NCBI RefSeq assembly: GCF_000612505.1
Contig: NZ_CP004078.1
Coordinates: forward strand, 3,263,252 to 3,327,251
Direction of reading: 5' to 3'
Source: Paenibacillus sabinae T27
GTDB taxonomy: Bacteria; Bacillota; Bacilli; Paenibacillales; Paenibacillaceae
Length of the DNA stretch: 64,000 bases
Translations under genes and position numbers: made by a program
Notes under the pieces: generated by a model
The model's database searches: none
What the model was told of the DNA's origin: nothing
What the model saw: the letters and a program-made list of their open reading frames with translations, nothing else
Shown here: piece after piece, positions 60,816 through 64,000 of the stretch
Position numbering within the stretch: the first letter of the stretch is position 1
Layout: the number at the start of each line of letters is the position of its first letter

Positions 60816-61856
60816 GTGAAATTACGATCGCTCATTCTGTTATCCTACGCCGTCGGCGTAATGACAGTTTCCATTATATTGGGAGTCAGCGTCCGAATGA
60901 TGATCCTTGAGACGAGAACGGCTGTCTATGCCATGATTGTTGCGCTGGTTGCTAGCACGATTGCTTTTTCCATAAATTTTGCGCTGCTGCGCCCTGCCTT
61001 CCGGTCCTTTCGCAAACTAAGCGCAGCCAGCCGAAAAATCGCCCAAGGAGAGTTCGATGAAACGCTCGAGATTAACGGTCCCTTTGAAACCAAGGCTATG
61101 GCGGAAGACTTTAACGAAATGGCCCGAAGGCTGGATTCGATGTTCAAGCAAATCCGTGAAGGGGAGCAGGACCGGAAGGACCTGATCGCCAACCTTTCTC
61201 ACGATATCAAGACGCCAATGGCCTCCATTCGCTCTTTTTCGGAAGCGCTGCTCGACGATCTGGTAACGGATGAGGCGGATAAGCGGCAGTATATCCGTAC
61301 AATTCACCGGGAGACGATCCGGCTGAACCATCTTGTGGACGAATTGATGCAGGTTACGGAAATTGATAGGCAGGAACATCCCCTGAAAATTACCCGCATC
61401 TGGCTGGATTCACTGATCGTTCATGTTCTGCAAACCTTTGACGCGCAGCTTAAACGGGAGCACCGAGACGTACGTGTCAGAGTGCGGGCGGATATCGCTT
61501 CGTTCTATGGGGATTTCAATATCATCTGCCGGATTTTGTACAATCTGATTGAAAATGCACTGAAATTCTCCGATCCCGGCACGGATGTGGAAATTGAGGT
61601 CCAGTCCGACCTGGATACCATCCGCTTCCACGTCAAGGATTACGGCATGGGAATTCCTCAAGAGGAGCAGGACAAGATTTTCGCCCGGCTCTACCGGATC
61701 GAAAAGTCGCGGAATATTAAGCACGGAGGCTCCGGACTTGGCCTGCACATCGCCAGGAGCCTGGCGGAGCTGCTCGGCGGCACCCTGACAGTAGTCAGCA
61801 AGCCGGGAGATGGCAGCACGTTTACGCTATCCGTTCCCGATCGGCAGCACGGGTGA
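60816..61856 (+). CDS. Sensor histidine kinase
   Basis: About 346 residues. Two N-terminal membrane segments (LILLSYAVGVMTVSIILGVSV and TAVYAMIVALVASTIAFSINFAL) with almost no extracellular loop, a HAMP domain, then the H-box DLIANLSHDIKTPMASIRSF (phosphorylated His about 192), N-box (IICRILYNLIENALKFS), and G-boxes DYGMGIP and GGSGLGLHIARS. The small loop suggests membrane or redox sensing. GTG start at 60816 (RBS GAGGGG) or the GTG at 60807 that overlaps the regulator stop. Pair controls probably the neighbouring DM13/DoxX genes. Confidence 0.94.
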   Translation: MKLRSLILLSYAVGVMTVSIILGVSVRMMILETRTAVYAMIVALVASTIAFSINFALLRPAFRSFRKLSAASRKIAQGEFDETLEINGPFETKAMAEDFNEMARRLDSMFKQIREGEQDRKDLIANLSHDIKTPMASIRSFSEALLDDLVTDEADKRQYIRTIHRETIRLNHLVDELMQVTEIDRQEHPLKITRIWLDSLIVHVLQTFDAQLKREHRDVRVRVRADIASFYGDFNIICRILYNLIENALKFSDPGTDVEIEVQSDLDTIRFHVKDYGMGIPQEEQDKIFARLYRIEKSRNIKHGGSGLGLHIARSLAELLGGTLTVVSKPGDGSTFTLSVPDRQHG

Positions 61857-61896
61857 AGGGAAATCTGATATTGCTTCCTATCTGTAACAAGTCGTA

Positions 61897-61943
61897 TTGA
61901 CAAAACTTTTTTAAATTATATAAAGTTGTACCAACCAGTCAGT
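61897..61943. promoter_or_regulatory. Promoter and TetR operator before the TetR gene
   Basis: TTGACA, 16 nt, TATAAA (61897-61924), followed directly by TTGTACCAACCAGTCAGT (61926-61943). The same TTGTACCAAC core returns at 62594 before the oxidase gene, consistent with autorepression. Confidence 0.7.
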
Positions 61944-61960
61944 TTGAGGAGTGTTGTGTT

Positions 61961-62557
61961 TTGTCTCAAAAGCGTCAGGAAATCATAGAATCGGCTGCAT
62001 TGTTGATTCATTCCAAGGGATATGAAAGCACCAAGCTGAGTGATATTTTAGAGGCCAGCAAGACCGGCAAAGGGCAATTTTACTATTATTTCTCATCCAA
62101 ACACGAGCTGGGTCTTGCTGTTATTGATTATTTCTTTTCCTCCTTCAATAGAGAATTGCTGGAGAATATTCTGAGCTCCCGTAAGAGTCCAGAGGTCAGA
62201 CTAAATGAGATGCTGGAATGGATGGTTGAATCTCACAATGCCAAGGAGTCAAAATGTGGATGCGTGTTTGGCAATTTGGCGGTGGAGATGAGCGAGCATG
62301 ATGAAGAGTTCCGCAAGAAAGTGGGCGGAGTTTTTGAAGCATGGACCGAAAAAGTAAAGCTCGTTCTGATGGAAATGTTCAAGTCCTCCGAACCAATCGC
62401 TCCCCTTGAAGTTGAGAAATTGGCACAAGGAGTCGTAGCCATGCTCGAAGGGGGTCTTTTGATGATGAAAAATAAGCAGGATATTGATGTTTTCAAAAAT
62501 ATGACTGAATTGGTTAGAAGTTTGGTGAAGAATTTTGCGAGTTCTCATCTCCCTTAG
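61961..62557 (+). CDS. TetR-family regulator
   Basis: 198 residues, TTG start with GAGGAG 9 nt upstream. HTH: KRQEIIESAALLIHSKGYESTKLSDILEASKTGKGQFYYYFSSKHELGLAVIDYFFS (about 3-58). C-terminal domain of the TetR_C type with CGCVFGNLAVEMSEHDEEFRKKV. Related proteins answer to oxidised lipids or quinones. Its probable operators precede this gene and the next. Confidence 0.93.
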   Translation: MSQKRQEIIESAALLIHSKGYESTKLSDILEASKTGKGQFYYYFSSKHELGLAVIDYFFSSFNRELLENILSSRKSPEVRLNEMLEWMVESHNAKESKCGCVFGNLAVEMSEHDEEFRKKVGGVFEAWTEKVKLVLMEMFKSSEPIAPLEVEKLAQGVVAMLEGGLLMMKNKQDIDVFKNMTELVRSLVKNFASSHLP

Positions 62558-62593
62558 TAAGGAGAGTATTGGGTTCAGTTGATTATGGCGTGA

Positions 62594-62613
62594 TTGTACC
62601 AACTGGTCGGTAC
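62594..62613. promoter_or_regulatory. TetR operator before the hydroxy-acid oxidase
   Basis: TTGTACCAACTGGTCGGTAC shares 10 leading bases with the site at 61926 and contains the dyad GTACC/GGTAC. It lies about 130 nt upstream of the oxidase gene, next to a plausible promoter. Confidence 0.65.
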
Positions 62614-62740
62614 TTGCTTTCTGCCTTTCTACGAACGATTGGATGATTTCGCTTGGAGGTGATGTGCAGTTTAGATAAGTAAACGTTCTGACTGTAATTG
62701 GGGTATGATCCCGAAATATTATCATAAAGGAGGTATTCTT

Positions 62741-63694
62741 ATGATCGGCAAACTATTGGCAGCAGGAAATAATAACCTTACAAAGAAAGGAATAGGCCTC
62801 AGAAAAGGTGCGGAAACCGGCAGCGTTCTAAAGATGACTCGTGACTACATCGATTCACTGATGATTGAGACCCGTGTCATAGATTCCGCAGAAGCTGTAA
62901 CTGAAATGAATTTGTTCGGGGAAAGTTTCTCCACCCCGGTGATGGTGGCTCCGCTGTCGGGACTCGGCGGCATCTGTTCCAACCCTATGGTCGAGGTCGC
63001 AAAAGGAGCCGCAGCCGCAGGGGCAGTCATGTGGGTCGGTATTGGAAATGAAACTGAGCTTAAGTCCATTATTGAAACGGGTGCCAAGACGGTAAAAATC
63101 GTAAAGCCATACAAGGACAATGACTTGATTATTGAAAAATTGGCGCAGGCCGAAAAGACTGGAGCGTTTGCCGTCGGCATGGACATCATCTTCTCCTTAG
63201 GCGGTAAAATCGAAGATAATTTGATTCGGTCGGAGCTGATGGGGCCTAAAACGCTCGCTGAAATAAAAAGCTTTGTGCAGGCCACGAAGCTGCCCTTTAT
63301 TTTGAAAGGCATATTAAGCGAGCGTGATGCTGAAAAAGCTCTCGACGCCGGAGCAGCGGCAATTGTCGTCTCCAATCACGGCGGCTCCGTTTTGGATTAC
63401 GCGATTCCCCCTTTAAAGGTCCTCCCGCGAATAGCAAAGGTTATAAATAAGAGAATACCCATCTTCGTCGACAGCGGAATCACAAGAGGAACAGATGCCT
63501 TTAAAGCTCTGGCATTGGGAGCCAGCGGAGTGTTGATCGGGAGATCAGTAATGGCAGGATTAGCAGCCGAAGGAACTGAAGGAGTACGAAAAATCATCAC
63601 CGGCACCAACGAAGAATTGCGCCGGGTCATGAGTCTCACGGGCTCCTCCAATATCAGAACAATCGATCCGGAATTGATATGGCAAGAGAGATAA
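62741..63694 (+). CDS. FMN-dependent alpha-hydroxy-acid oxidizing protein
   Basis: 317 residues of the lactate/glycolate oxidase family with a TIM barrel. FMN and catalytic elements: VMVAPLSGLGGICSNPM, LPFILKGILSERDAEKALDAGAAAIVVSNHGGSVLDYA (catalytic His in SNHGG, about 213-217), and IFVDSGITRGTDAFKALALGASGVLIGR. It lacks the N-terminal cytochrome domain. AAAGGAGG lies 7 nt before the ATG at 62741. The upstream TetR and its operators suggest induction by the substrate. Confidence 0.93.
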   Translation: MIGKLLAAGNNNLTKKGIGLRKGAETGSVLKMTRDYIDSLMIETRVIDSAEAVTEMNLFGESFSTPVMVAPLSGLGGICSNPMVEVAKGAAAAGAVMWVGIGNETELKSIIETGAKTVKIVKPYKDNDLIIEKLAQAEKTGAFAVGMDIIFSLGGKIEDNLIRSELMGPKTLAEIKSFVQATKLPFILKGILSERDAEKALDAGAAAIVVSNHGGSVLDYAIPPLKVLPRIAKVINKRIPIFVDSGITRGTDAFKALALGASGVLIGRSVMAGLAAEGTEGVRKIITGTNEELRRVMSLTGSSNIRTIDPELIWQER

Positions 63695-63894
63695 ATTAGC
63701 GTAACAACATAAACTGATCATGCCACCCGAGAAAACTAGCAAGAGCCCGAATAGGACGAAACCGCCATGTCAGGTTTGGGCCACAAGAGCGGCATGAGCA
63801 GTTATACATAGCATTCACATCAGAGCATACGCGAACGGACAAATAAGTGAATGAAGCGCAAGTCGATCACTCGGCGCTTCCGGCAGTAGAGAAG

Positions 63895-63954
63895 CTACTC
63901 CTGCTCTCCCTCATTTGATGAACTCTGAGACCGTTTCATGCCTGTCCTTCTCAT
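63895..63954 (-). CDS. Possible 19-aa ORF
   Basis: ATG overlapping the stop of the partial gene at 63951 opens a 19-codon frame (MRRTGMKRSQ to GEQE). Coding is unproven; it may be just an overlap. No ribosome site beyond the coupled start is visible. Confidence 0.2.
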   Translation of the reverse strand: MRRTGMKRSQSSSNEGEQE

Positions 63955-64000
63955 TTCTTCGTCTTCTGTTCGGTCAGCTCTTCAGACAACTCCGCGTTAG
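63951..64000 (-). CDS. C-terminal end of an unidentified gene (partial)
   Basis: The minus strand encodes ..NAELSEELTEQKTKK and stops at 63951-63953; the gene continues beyond the window. Polar, Glu/Lys-rich. Too short to identify. Between 63695 and 63950 I see no other clear gene or hairpin. Confidence 0.3.
   Translation of the reverse strand, partial: NAELSEELTEQKTKK

Noticed and set aside
63695..63950. Possible group II intron or mobile-element end in the last 300 bases
   Set aside because: No domain V/VI signature, inverted repeat or reverse-transcriptase fragment was visible.

Overview
The window looks like a chromosomal segment from a Gram-positive, spore-former-type Firmicute, most likely Paenibacillus. 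This is inferred from strong AGGAGG ribosome sites, Bacillus-type gene sets (ylxM-ffh-rpsP-khpA-rimM-trmD, a YyaL-type protein, a DUF2653/YxcD-type protein, sacB-levB-sacT-sacP) and many AraC, TetR and MarR regulators. The species call is inference. No rRNA operon, phage or CRISPR array is visible.

1-15.5 kb is mostly core genome: a DUF4097-type lipoprotein, tRNA-Pro(GGG), an acyltransferase-3 membrane enzyme, an orphan structured RNA (about 2914-3079), then the minus-strand block ylxM-ffh-rpsP-khpA-rimM-trmD. After that come a hemolysin-III protein, an M32 carboxypeptidase, a HesB-like protein, a beta-carbonic anhydrase, a Nudix enzyme and a YyaL-type protein.

15.6-25.8 kb is a rearranged accessory stretch. 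It starts with remnants of ilvB, a TetR gene and a lipase gene. A beta-glucoside-type unit follows: GH3 glycosidase, sugar ABC transporter without its ATPase, and a divergent AraC regulator. Then comes a second AraC gene interrupted by a decayed ISL3-type element with near-perfect 8-bp target duplications, and an intact lipase that is the parent or sister of the broken copy.

26-37 kb holds small regulator/enzyme pairs: nucleoside hydrolase, ADH/HxlR, FMN reductase with a ferredoxin-GNAT fusion, MarR with a QueG-like Fe-S protein and three matching palindromes, a YhgE-type permease with TetR, AraC with an EamA exporter, and an iron-sulfur flavoprotein-like gene.

37.9-41 kb carries the most unusual item: two overlapping nitrogenase component-1-like genes (NifD-like and NifK-like) with no NifH or maturation genes nearby. 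The P-cluster-type cysteines are kept, but a Gln appears to replace the FeMo-co histidine.

41.4-49.8 kb is a complete sucrose/levan unit. It has two tandem levansucrases, each with its own antiterminator (RAT) leader, a levanase, a SacT/SacY antiterminator and a sucrose PTS permease. 50-57 kb has a shortened UvrC-like nuclease and a SorC-rpiA-PTS-dehydrogenase sugar unit with an IS1182 scar and matching palindromic operators. 56.6-64 kb holds a ferredoxin-nitroreductase, a frameshifted peroxiredoxin-Crp fusion, a DM13 lipoprotein with DoxX and a two-component system, and a TetR-controlled FMN-dependent alpha-hydroxy-acid oxidase. The last 300 bases contain only the tail of a possible minus-strand gene.
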